Of a stretch of 64,000 nucleotides of DNA, positions 16,854 through 24,292 are shown in pieces (within the stretch, counting starts at the first letter, position 1; every line of letters starts with the position of its first letter). Made by a program: the position numbers and the translations under genes. Below the pieces are notes generated by a model. The model was not told the DNA's origin. It was given only the letters and a program-made list of their open reading frames with translations, and made no database searches. Origin of the DNA: an uncultured Oscillospiraceae bacterium (GTDB taxonomy: Bacteria > Bacillota > Clostridia > Oscillospirales > Oscillospiraceae); assembly GCA_934589225.1 (NCBI GenBank), contig CAKTNS010000004.1, positions 1-64,000 of the forward strand. Reading direction: 5' to 3'.

Positions 16854-17977
16854 CCAAGCAGGAATTTTTGGACAGGCTGGAAGCGGGCCTTGCGGGCACC
16901 GGGGACGGGGAATCGGTTCTGGAATTTTACCGGGAGATGATTGCCGACCGGATGGAGGACGGCATGGCCGAGGAGGAGGCCGTGGCCCAGGTGGGAACCG
17001 TGGAGGAAATCCTGGCAAACTGCGTCCAGAGTGTCACAGTGGTGCCCCGGGAGAACGGTGCGCAAGCCGCTAAAATCCGCCGGGTGGTGATTCAGGAGCG
17101 GGAATTTGACATTCAAATCCGCCCCACTCAGGAACCCCGCTATCGGTTGGAGGGGCAGGACCGGTATCACGAGGTCCGTCTGGAGGACGGGACCTTGCGG
17201 ATTCTCCGGAACAAGGAGCCCCTGCCCCGGCGCCTGTTCTCCAGCAGCTCCGGAGAAATGACCCTGTATCTGCCCCAGGGGTGCTATGAGAGTCTGGACA
17301 TTACCACCGCCAGCGGTGGAATGGAAATTGCCCAGAGCTTCGATTCCGTCCGGGTCTCCGGCGCCAGCAGCGATATTGCACTTTCCGGTACCTTCGGCGG
17401 CAGGGTGGAGATTCAGACCGCCAGCGGCGACGTGGGGCTTGGCGGCATTTTCGGAGATGCCTTGCGCGTGAAGACCGCCAGCGGTGACGTGGAACTGAAC
17501 GGACGGTTTTCTCAGCGGGTTCAGATTCAGACCGGCAGCGGAGAGATCTCTGCGAAAGAGGCGGGGTTTGGAAGCGTCAGTCTGCGGACGGCCAGCGGAG
17601 ATATTGACCTCTATAACGTTCTGGCGGACACGCTGGAAATCCACTGTGCCAGCGGCGACCTGAAGTTGAACAGGGTTTGTGGAAAAAGCCTGGTATTGGA
17701 GAGCGGGAGCGGGGATATGGACCTGAAGGACACCCTGTCGAAAGGAACATTCCACTGCAAGACGGTCAGCGGAGACATGGAATTGCAGCGGGTGGACGGA
17801 CAGGACATGTATTTGGAAACCGTCAGCGGGGACATCTCCGGTTCCCTTCTCCACGGCAAGCACTTCACCACCGGCACCGTCTCCGGCGACATCAACGTGG
17901 AGGGCGGTACCCCCATGGGCAATTGCCGGATCGCAACGGTCTCCGGTGACGTGCAATTGGTCATTGCGGAAGAATAA
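16850..17977 (+). CDS. HAAS-domain protein with DUF4097 beta-repeat region
   Basis: This 375-residue protein has an N-terminal HAAS/DUF1700 domain (residues 1-65; M-T-K-Q-E-F-L-D-R-L, A-V-A-Q-V-G-T). A long DUF4097/adhesin-like right-handed beta region follows, in which T-A-S-G-D-V or V-S-G-D-I repeats about every 20 residues from residue 150 to the end. No membrane segment or signal peptide is visible, so a cytoplasmic or peripheral location is likely. AGGAGG lies upstream of the ATG, which overlaps the preceding small frame. By family context it is the target of the adjacent PadR repressor; its biochemical role is unknown. Confidence 0.85.
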   Translation: MTKQEFLDRLEAGLAGTGDGESVLEFYREMIADRMEDGMAEEEAVAQVGTVEEILANCVQSVTVVPRENGAQAAKIRRVVIQEREFDIQIRPTQEPRYRLEGQDRYHEVRLEDGTLRILRNKEPLPRRLFSSSSGEMTLYLPQGCYESLDITTASGGMEIAQSFDSVRVSGASSDIALSGTFGGRVEIQTASGDVGLGGIFGDALRVKTASGDVELNGRFSQRVQIQTGSGEISAKEAGFGSVSLRTASGDIDLYNVLADTLEIHCASGDLKLNRVCGKSLVLESGSGDMDLKDTLSKGTFHCKTVSGDMELQRVDGQDMYLETVSGDISGSLLHGKHFTTGTVSGDINVEGGTPMGNCRIATVSGDVQLVIAEE

Positions 17978-17984
17978 AAAGAGA

Positions 17985-18036
17985 ACCCCTGACGTACTTT
18001 AAGGATTCTTCCTTATGGACGTCAGGGGTAAAATTT
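17985..18036 (+). terminator. Terminator of the PadR/DUF4097 operon
   Basis: An 11-bp stem (ACCCCTGACGT 17985-17995 with ACGTCAGGGGT 18019-18029) is followed by AAAATTTTTT. A small internal AAGGA/TCCTT stem lies in the loop. It may also stop the convergent gene at 18087. Confidence 0.85.
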
Positions 18037-18086
18037 TTTCATTAGACCCGCCGCGGCTTCAATCGCATCGGGGCCTCCTCCCGGAA

Positions 18087-18383
18087 TTACTCCTCTTCGA
18101 AGGTCAGCACGTCTTTATATTTTTCCTTGAAAATGTCGTAGACGGCGTTCAGCAGGTCTTCGTCCTGGACGGAGAGGTAGTTTTCGTTTTCCTCGTCCAC
18201 GGGCTCCACCTCCAGGATGACCACGTTGGTCTCGGCCTCGTCGGCGGGCAGGAGGACCAGGTATTCTTTGTCCTGGTAGGGGATACAGTCTAAATACTCA
18301 AAATCCGTCTCCACGCCGTTTTCGTCGGTGAGGGTCAGGATGCTGACTTCCTCTTCTTCGTTGTTCAGAATTTCGTTGTCCAT
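18087..18383 (-). CDS. DUF1292 family protein
   Basis: This 98-residue acidic protein matches the DUF1292 (YrzB-like) pattern: I-L-T-L-T-D-E-N-G-V-E near the start, then Y-L-V-L-L-P and V-V-I-L-E-V. Members are small cytosolic Firmicutes proteins of unknown function, often near Holliday-junction resolvase ruvX-type genes; no such neighbour is present here. AAAGGAG stands upstream of the ATG. Nearly a third of the residues are Asp or Glu. Confidence 0.85.
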   Translation of the reverse strand: MDNEILNNEEEEVSILTLTDENGVETDFEYLDCIPYQDKEYLVLLPADEAETNVVILEVEPVDEENENYLSVQDEDLLNAVYDIFKEKYKDVLTFEEE

Positions 18384-18448
18384 AGTGTGAACTCCTTTAA
18401 TAGGTTTTCTTCGATTATAGAGTATCCTGTGGAAAAAAGCAAGATGTA

Positions 18449-19237
18449 TCAGGCAAAAATCCAGATTTTAAAGCAGAACAGCAGCCAGGTAAAGGACAGC
18501 GGGTAAATAAGGCTGTCGCACCGGTCCAGAATGCCGCCGTGGCCCGGGAAGATCTTTCCAAAATCCTTGACCCCCGCCACCCGCTTGACGGCGGACATGG
18601 AAAGGTCTCCGAACTGCCCCAGCAGGGACACAACGGCGAGATACAACGCCAGCCCCCGGTTATCGGCAAAGAACCGGCCGAAAACCAGCAGCAGCAGGGT
18701 CACGGCCATGACAAGGCCGCCCACGGCCCCTTCGATGCTCTTGCCGGGGCTGACCCTGGGGGCCAGCTTGTGGCGGCCGAAGCGGCTGCCCACCAGGTAG
18801 GCAAAAATATCCGTCAGGGCGCAGACCAGGCCCGTCAGGCACAGGTAAAAGGCCCCGTAGGGGATGTCACCGTAGGAGGCAATGGCCCGGAACAGGCTCA
18901 GGGTGAAGAAAATCTCTGCCCCGATCATCCATGCTTTCGGCTCTTCCTTGCCGATTCGGCCCATGAGGTATGTAAAGAAGCCCAGGCCGCCTAAAAGCAC
19001 TGCCAGCACCCACCATTTGTTTTCCGTAAAGGAGAACAAGGGGGTCATTACCGCCAGGGCAAAGCCCGGGATCAGGCAGCCCTTTTTCGTCAGATGATGG
19101 ATGTCCAGAAGCTCCCAGACGGCCCCACAGCCAAGAACGATGGCGGTGAGCTGGGGCACCCAGGGCAGATGGAAGCTGCCCAAAAGGGCCATGGCAGCCA
19201 GGGCCAGAACAATACCGGTCAGAGTCCGCTGCTTCAT
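18449..19237 (-). CDS. cdsA: Phosphatidate cytidylyltransferase
   Basis: This 262-residue membrane enzyme makes CDP-diacylglycerol from phosphatidate and CTP. It has several membrane segments and the C-terminal CDS signature S-A-V-K-R-x(3)-V-K-D-F-G-K-I-F-P-G-H-G-G-I-L-D-R-C-D-S. CDP-diacylglycerol feeds the PssA encoded at 1929-2645. The ATG overlaps the stop of the upstream YjdF-like gene by 4 bases (ATGA). The usual neighbours uppS and dxr are absent here. Confidence 0.95.
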   Translation of the reverse strand: MKQRTLTGIVLALAAMALLGSFHLPWVPQLTAIVLGCGAVWELLDIHHLTKKGCLIPGFALAVMTPLFSFTENKWWVLAVLLGGLGFFTYLMGRIGKEEPKAWMIGAEIFFTLSLFRAIASYGDIPYGAFYLCLTGLVCALTDIFAYLVGSRFGRHKLAPRVSPGKSIEGAVGGLVMAVTLLLLVFGRFFADNRGLALYLAVVSLLGQFGDLSMSAVKRVAGVKDFGKIFPGHGGILDRCDSLIYPLSFTWLLFCFKIWIFA

Positions 19238-19944
19238 TGGGCTCCCTCCTCTCCGTCTGTCAGGGTGGGAATATACCAGCCCTTGCCTTTTTTAATGGAA
19301 TCGTAGCCGATGACGGAGGCCAGCAGGGAACCCAGCACGTCCACGATGATATCCTTCATGGTGTCCCCCAGGGCGGCGTGGCCTACCAGCAGGGTGCCGT
19401 CGGCCAGCATGAATTTCTGCATGTTCATGCCGAAGAGGCCGTCGGCGGCAAACTCATAGATCTCCCAGATGGAGCCCAGGGTCACGGAGAAGCAGAAGGC
19501 AAACAGGCACACAAAGAAGGGGGAGAGGCTCACGGACAGGTGGTTGTCCCGGTTCAGGATGGTCACCACCATCAGGCCAAAGAAGCCCATCATCATGCTG
19601 CTGCAAAAATGGCATACCGTATCCCACTGGGGCACCAGATAGTAAAAGCTCCGGACCTCTCCCAGGAAAATGGCGCAGTACAGGAAAACGATATAAAAGC
19701 CGTAGAGCAGGCTGGGCAGCTCAAAGCGGAGCTTCCGCTCCAGGATACTGGGCAGGTGAATGGTCACAAGACCCAGGACGCACTGCATGAGCATCAACAG
19801 GTAATCCGACTCCGAGTGAAATCCCGCCTCGTTCTGACTGCCGGAGCCAAAAATCATTCGGAGGATCAGGTAGACGATGGGGAAGGCGAAGCTGAGGGTG
19901 ACGGTGATGTATAAAAATTTGCCGAACCAAGTTTTCTGTTTCAT
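19234..19944 (-). CDS. YjdF/DUF2238-like integral membrane protein
   Basis: This 236-residue protein has about six membrane segments and the conserved W-D-T-V-C-H-F, W-E-I-Y-E-F-A-A-D and D-T-M-K-D-I-I-V-D-V-L-G motifs of the DUF2238 (YjdF) family. Function in the family is not established. The ATG at 19944 has AAAGGA about 9 bases upstream; earlier in-frame ATGs at 19953 and 19968 lack a well-placed site. It is translationally coupled to cdsA. A hairpin element lies 79 bases upstream of its start. Confidence 0.75.
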   Translation of the reverse strand: MKQKTWFGKFLYITVTLSFAFPIVYLILRMIFGSGSQNEAGFHSESDYLLMLMQCVLGLVTIHLPSILERKLRFELPSLLYGFYIVFLYCAIFLGEVRSFYYLVPQWDTVCHFCSSMMMGFFGLMVVTILNRDNHLSVSLSPFFVCLFAFCFSVTLGSIWEIYEFAADGLFGMNMQKFMLADGTLLVGHAALGDTMKDIIVDVLGSLLASVIGYDSIKKGKGWYIPTLTDGEEGAQ

Positions 19945-20022
19945 GGCAGCCATCCTTTCAAGGGTCATTCTATCATTCTTAGGAATATCTTAATATTTCT
20001 TTCTAAACCGAAAAGAAACCAA

Positions 20023-20243
20023 GGGAAGCTCTGATTAAATCGGCAAGAGCTGACGGCGAAAGATTTTGGTTCCAGGCAAGGTTTGGAAAATGAGGGAATA
20101 CTTTGTGTACCCGCAAGGGGTATGCCGCATCCGTAAGCCAGCTTGCGCTGGCAACGGCTGCGCTATATTTCCCATTTTTCAAACCGCAGCCTGGGAGCAA
20201 AAGATTCGCCGCTCAGCCGCAGACGATTTATTCAGAGTTTCCC
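20023..20243. mobile_element. MITE-like hairpin element, copy 2 (with insertion)
   Basis: This copy has the same terminal inverted repeats as the other two but is about 60 bases longer. The extra sequence near 20108-20166 sits at the hairpin apex and contains its own inverted GCCAGC/GCTGGC. It lies between the YjdF-like gene start and the 3' end of the Crp/Fnr gene. Confidence 0.82.
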
Positions 20244-20255
20244 AAGAGAAATTTG

Positions 20256-20948
20256 TCAGTTGATGTCCTGCCGAAGCCGGTCCAGGTCCAGAATCCGGAA
20301 GGTGTCTTTATAGTAATCCAGTATTCCGGCCTCCTTCATCCGGCCGATCTCCCGGGACAGGGCGCTGCGGTTGGCCCCCAGGAAATCCGCCAGATCCTCC
20401 CGGGTGCCCCCTAAAGAGAAGGTCAGGCTGCCGGTGCGGCGGTATTCATCATACAGCCGCAGGGCGATGCGCTGCCGCAGAGACTTGGCCGAGAGGTACA
20501 GCACCCGCTGGCGCTGCATCCAGAATTTGGCGGCGATTTCCGACACCAGGTTTTCCCGAAGCCGGGTGTGCCAGGCGCAGCAGTCGGCGCAGCTGTTCAT
20601 GATTCGGTGGTAAGGAAGAAACAGCAGCTCCGTCTCCTCCGAGGCCACCACATACACGGGGCTCCGGCCCCCGGGAGTGGCCATGAGCACATCCCCCACC
20701 ACAGACCCGGGGCCGTGGGTGGCCATGAGCTGGTGCTCCCCACCGGCGTTGACGGACTCCGCCCGCAGCGAGCCCGAGAGCACCAGGGCGCAGGACTGGA
20801 GGGTGTCCCCAATGTTCCAGACCACGGTGTTTTTTTCGTATCGCTCCTGCCGGGCCTTCAGGCACCCCAGCATGGCGTCGACCTGCTCCGGGGCAATGCC
20901 GGAAAAGAGACCGCAGTGATATAATATGCCGCGCTGCTGCTGATTCAT
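20256..20948 (-). CDS. Crp/Fnr family transcriptional regulator
   Basis: This 230-residue regulator has an N-terminal cyclic-nucleotide-binding-like beta barrel (residues 20-120, with G-D-V-L-M-A in the hinge region) and a C-terminal Crp-type helix-turn-helix (T-R-E-D-L-A-D-F-L-G-A-N-R-S-A-L-S-R). The ligand is unknown; C-A-D-C-C in the barrel leaves redox or metal sensing open. It is divergent from an ABC transporter operon, and a perfect 16-bp palindrome lies between them. Regulation of that transporter is the simplest reading. Confidence 0.9.
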   Translation of the reverse strand: MNQQQRGILYHCGLFSGIAPEQVDAMLGCLKARQERYEKNTVVWNIGDTLQSCALVLSGSLRAESVNAGGEHQLMATHGPGSVVGDVLMATPGGRSPVYVVASEETELLFLPYHRIMNSCADCCAWHTRLRENLVSEIAAKFWMQRQRVLYLSAKSLRQRIALRLYDEYRRTGSLTFSLGGTREDLADFLGANRSALSREIGRMKEAGILDYYKDTFRILDLDRLRQDIN

Positions 20949-20966
20949 GTAACACTCCCGTTTTTA

Positions 20967-20982
20967 CGTTGCAATTGCAACG
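20967..20982. promoter_or_regulatory. 16-bp palindromic operator
   Basis: CGTTGCAATTGCAACG is a perfect palindrome in the divergent region between the Crp/Fnr gene and the ABC operon. Its right half overlaps a possible -35 (TTGCAA) whose partner would be TATAGT at 21000-21005. Size and position fit a Crp/Fnr-type dimer site. Confidence 0.65.
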
Positions 20983-21063
20983 GATTTTACAGGAGCAAGT
21001 ATAGTACAATCCAAGAAGAAAGTCAAGGATGGGCGTTATTTGCCCTGTCCGGAAAGAGGAAAC

Positions 21064-22134
21064 ATGATGAAAAAGTGCATCGCTTGTATTTGTCTGCTGG
21101 CCCTGACCCTGGGGCTGCTGGCAGGCTGTGGAACGGCCTCCGCCCCGGAGACCACTGTAGAGACTACCATTGAGACCACGGTAGAGACCACCGCGGAACC
21201 CACCGCGGCCCCGGAGACCACGGCGGCCCCCGTGGAAGAGCACGTCACCGTTCGCCTGGGTGCCATGACCGGCCCCACCGGTATGGGCATGGTGAAGCTT
21301 TTTGAGGCCGCCGACGAAAGCTCTGATTCCGGCTATAGCTATACTGTCAAGGGTGCGGCGGACGAGCTGACCCCGCTGCTGCTGCAAGGGGAGCTGGACA
21401 TCGTGTCGGTCCCTGCCAACCTTGCTTCCGTCCTGTATAACAAGACCCAGGGCAAGGTCACGGCCCTGGCGGTGAATGTGCTGGGTGTGCTCTACATCGG
21501 AGAATACGGCGGGGAAACCGTGAAAACGGTAGAAGACCTGAAGGGCAAGACCCTGTACGCCACCGGCAAGGGGGCCACCCCGGAGTATTTCCTGCGGTAT
21601 GTGCTCCAGGAAAACGGCCTGGATGCGGACAAGGACCTGGATATCCAGTGGAAGAGCGAGCCCAGTGAGGTGGTGGCCACCCTGAACGCCCAGGGCCAGG
21701 GTATCGCCATGCTGCCCCAGCCCTATGTCACCGCCGCCGGTGTGCAGCTGGGAGAGGGCTTCCATGTGGCCCTGTCCATTTCCGAGGAATGGGAAAAGCT
21801 GGGAGGCGGTAGCCTGTGTACCACGGCTTGCATTCTGGCCAGAACGGAGTTTGTGGAGGCCCACCCCCAGGCGGTGGAAGCCTTCCTGAAGGACTTTGAA
21901 GAGAGTGTCACCTGGGTCAACGAGAATCCGGACCAGGCAGGAGAGCTCTGCGGCACCTTCTCCATCGTCAAGGCCCCTATCGCTAAAAAGGCCATCCCCC
22001 AGTGCAACCTGGTGTGCATCACCGGGGCACAGATGAAGGCCGCCCTGGGGGGCTGCCTGGAGGTGCTGCTGGGCCAGAACCCCGCCGCGGTAGGCGGGAG
22101 CCTGCCCGGGGATGATTTCTATTATGGCGCGTAA
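21064..22134 (+). CDS. ABC transporter substrate-binding lipoprotein (NitT/TauT type)
   Basis: This 356-residue lipoprotein has a signal peptide with lipobox L-L-A-G-C (lipidated C22) and a Thr/Glu-rich linker to about residue 60. The binding domain resembles the NMT1/SsuA/TauA fold of importers for nitrate, sulfonates or thiamine precursors (A-D-E-L-T-P-L-L-L-Q-G-E-L-D-I and L-K-G-K-T-L-Y-A). The substrate is not deducible. GAGGA precedes the ATG. The permease and ATPase genes follow with overlaps. Confidence 0.88.
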   Translation: MMKKCIACICLLALTLGLLAGCGTASAPETTVETTIETTVETTAEPTAAPETTAAPVEEHVTVRLGAMTGPTGMGMVKLFEAADESSDSGYSYTVKGAADELTPLLLQGELDIVSVPANLASVLYNKTQGKVTALAVNVLGVLYIGEYGGETVKTVEDLKGKTLYATGKGATPEYFLRYVLQENGLDADKDLDIQWKSEPSEVVATLNAQGQGIAMLPQPYVTAAGVQLGEGFHVALSISEEWEKLGGGSLCTTACILARTEFVEAHPQAVEAFLKDFEESVTWVNENPDQAGELCGTFSIVKAPIAKKAIPQCNLVCITGAQMKAALGGCLEVLLGQNPAAVGGSLPGDDFYYGA

Positions 22135-22912
22135 AAAAACCGGTTTTCAGAACAAAAAGGCGGCAAAATTCCTTGCCGCCTTTTTGGCGTTGTGTGTATG
22201 GCAGCTGGCGGCAGCATTGATTCATAACCGTCTGCTGCTGGTAGGCCCCCTTCAGGTGGCGGGGCGGCTGTGGGAGCTCTGCGGGGAGCAGACCACCTGG
22301 CAGGCCCTGGGGAGCAGCCTGGGCCGCATCAGCTTAGGGTTCTTTCTGGCGTTTTTCACGGCCATGGTATTGGCGGCGGTGTCCGCTCGGTTTTCCCTGG
22401 TGGAAATCTTATTGCGGCCCTATATCTTAGCCATTCAGACCGTGCCGGTGGCCTCCTTCATTGTCATCGCCCTGCTGTGGCTCTCCGGTCGGCATTTGAG
22501 CATTTTTATTTCCTTCCTCATGGTGCTGCCGGTGCTCTACGCCAATGCCTTACAGGGCTTCCGGGCCCCGGACCGGCAGCTGCTGGAAATGGCCCGGGTG
22601 TTCCGGATGCCCTTTTCCCGCCGTGTCCGGTGCATCTTCCTGCCCGCCCTGGCCCCCTACCTTCGATCCGCCTGTCATGTGGCCCTGGGCCTGTGCTGGA
22701 AGGCGGGGGTGGCGGCGGAGGTCATTGCGGTGACGGAAAGGTCCGTAGGAGGAATGCTCTATGACGCCAAGGTGTATCTGGAAATTCCGGACCTGTTTTC
22801 CTGGACGGTGCTGATCGTGGCGGTGAGCCTGGGCTTTGAAAAGCTGTTCCTGGGGCTTCTGGACCGGGTCACGGACAGGCTTATTGAGTGGGAGGGGCGG
22901 CAATGGACCTGA
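22112..22912 (+). CDS. ABC transporter permease (NitT/TauT type)
   Basis: This protein of 266 residues (262 if the ATG at 22124 is used) has about six membrane segments and the permease coupling segment with A-L-Q-G-F-R-A-P-D-R-Q-L-L-E-M-A, matching the E-A-A loop of SsuC/TauC proteins. It overlaps the substrate-binding gene by 23 or 11 bases and the ATPase gene by 10 bases. It would form the membrane channel of the importer. Confidence 0.87.
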   Translation: MISIMARKKTGFQNKKAAKFLAAFLALCVWQLAAALIHNRLLLVGPLQVAGRLWELCGEQTTWQALGSSLGRISLGFFLAFFTAMVLAAVSARFSLVEILLRPYILAIQTVPVASFIVIALLWLSGRHLSIFISFLMVLPVLYANALQGFRAPDRQLLEMARVFRMPFSRRVRCIFLPALAPYLRSACHVALGLCWKAGVAAEVIAVTERSVGGMLYDAKVYLEIPDLFSWTVLIVAVSLGFEKLFLGLLDRVTDRLIEWEGRQWT

Positions 22913-23469
22913 TTTTAAAGAATATTTGCAAGGCCTATGACGAAAAAACGGTTTTGGAACAGTTCAGCGCCGTTTTTGCCCCCGGGAAGACCTACGCCAT
23001 TATGGGCCATTCCGGCAAGGGAAAGACCACCCTGCTCCGGCTGATTTTGGGCCTTGAAAAGCCGGACGCCGGGGAGATCACCGGTGTTCCCCGGCGCATA
23101 GCCGCCGTATTCCAGGAAAGCCGCCTGTGCCCGGAGCTCACCGCCGGGCAAAACATCGCCCTGGTGCTGCCGCCCCGGCAAGAGGAGGCCATCACCCGGA
23201 TGCTGGAAGCCCTGGATTTACAGGACTGCGGGAAAACCAAGGCCGCTGACCTCTCCGGGGGCCAGCAGCGCCGGGTGGCCCTGGCCAGAGCTTTACTATA
23301 TGGCGGGGACCTGCTGGTGCTGGACGAGCCCTTCACCGGCCTGGACGAGGAAACCAAATCCCGGGCGCTGGCCGCCATCCGTGCCGCAAGAGGAAACGCA
23401 ACGGTCCTCCTGGTCACCCATAACCGGGAGGATGCCGCCGCCCTGGGGGCGGAAATCGTGAATCTATAG
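22903..23469 (+). CDS. ABC transporter ATP-binding protein (NitT/TauT type)
   Basis: This 188-residue ATPase is short for the SsuB/TauB group (usually about 240 residues) but complete in motifs: Walker A G-H-S-G-K-G-K-T-T, Q-loop A-V-F-Q-E-S, signature L-S-G-G-Q, Walker B L-L-V-L-D-E-P-F and switch histidine V-T-H-N. The C-terminus ends shortly after the switch. GGGAGGGG lies before the ATG. A hairpin element follows 4 bases after the stop. Confidence 0.92.
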   Translation: MDLILKNICKAYDEKTVLEQFSAVFAPGKTYAIMGHSGKGKTTLLRLILGLEKPDAGEITGVPRRIAAVFQESRLCPELTAGQNIALVLPPRQEEAITRMLEALDLQDCGKTKAADLSGGQQRRVALARALLYGGDLLVLDEPFTGLDEETKSRALAAIRAARGNATVLLVTHNREDAAALGAEIVNL

Positions 23470-23473
23470 CTGA

Positions 23474-23634
23474 GGAAACTCTGAATAAATCGTCTGCGGC
23501 TGAGCGGCGAATCTTTTGCCCCCAGACTGCGGTTTGAAAAATGGGAAATACACAAAGTATTCCCTCATTTTCCAAACCTTGCCTGGAATCAAAATCTCTC
23601 GCCGTCAGCTCTTGCCGATTTAATCAGAGCTTCC
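23474..23634. mobile_element. MITE-like hairpin element, copy 3
   Basis: This 161-bp copy lies in reverse orientation to copy 1, with the same 19-bp terminal inverted repeats and near-complete self-complementarity. It fills the space between the ABC ATPase stop and the pseudouridine synthase ribosome binding site, so it could act as terminator or processing hairpin. Confidence 0.85.
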
Positions 23635-23654
23635 CTAATAACAAGGAGACATCT

Positions 23655-24242
23655 ATGGAACTTTTTTATAATACCCCGGACCTGGTGGTCTGCCGGAAGC
23701 CGGTGGGAGTGGATTCGGAGCACGGTTTGCCGGAGCTGCTGGCCCGGGAGCTGGGGGGCAGCATTTACCCCGTGCACCGGCTGGATCTGGGGGTCGGGGG
23801 CCTGATGGTCTTTGCCCGGAACAGGAAGGCGGCGGCGGACATGAGCGGGCTCATTGCCCAGGGGAAGCTGCAAAAGGAATATCTGGCCCTGGTCCACGGC
23901 TGCCCGGAGGAGCCGGAGGGGCGGATGGAGGACCTGCTTTGGAAGGACAGCCGGAAAAACAAGGTCTTTGTGGTAAAGCGCCCCCGTGCCGGTGTCCGTC
24001 CCGCGGCCCTGCGGTATCGGGTGGTGAAGCCCGGGGAGGAGAGCCTGGTGCGGGTCTACCTGGAGACCGGCCGGAGCCATCAGATCCGGGTGCAGTTTGC
24101 CTCCCGGGGCTTCCCCTTGGTGGGGGACCACAAATACGGCAGCCGGTCCCGGGAAACCCAAATTCATCTCTTTTCCGCCGCCCTGGAATTCCCCTGGAAG
24201 GGGCAGCAGCTCCGCTTTGAAGATAAGCCTGATTGGGCATAA
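23655..24242 (+). CDS. RluA family pseudouridine synthase
   Basis: This 195-residue protein has the RluA motif V-H-R-L-D-L-G-V-G-G-L with catalytic D44, then A-L-V-H-G, and L-E-T-G-R-S-H-Q-I-R-V-Q and P-L-V-G-D-H-K-Y-G near the end. It lacks an S4 domain and is shorter than RluD. The usual T-S-G after the catalytic Asp is G-V-G-G here. It would isomerise uridine in rRNA or tRNA; the target site is unknown. AAGGAG precedes the ATG; the frame is open further upstream but runs into the hairpin element. Confidence 0.9.
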   Translation: MELFYNTPDLVVCRKPVGVDSEHGLPELLARELGGSIYPVHRLDLGVGGLMVFARNRKAAADMSGLIAQGKLQKEYLALVHGCPEEPEGRMEDLLWKDSRKNKVFVVKRPRAGVRPAALRYRVVKPGEESLVRVYLETGRSHQIRVQFASRGFPLVGDHKYGSRSRETQIHLFSAALEFPWKGQQLRFEDKPDWA

Positions 24243-24246
24243 AAAG

Positions 24247-24283
24247 AAGCAGCGTCACGAAGAAAAAGTGACGCTGCTTTTGC
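24247..24283. terminator. Bidirectional terminator between convergent genes
   Basis: A 12-bp stem (AAGCAGCGTCAC 24247-24258 with GTGACGCTGCTT 24268-24279) has T or A tracts on both sides. It serves the pseudouridine synthase and the convergent DUF2207 gene. Confidence 0.88.
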
Positions 24284-24292
24284 AGTATTCTA

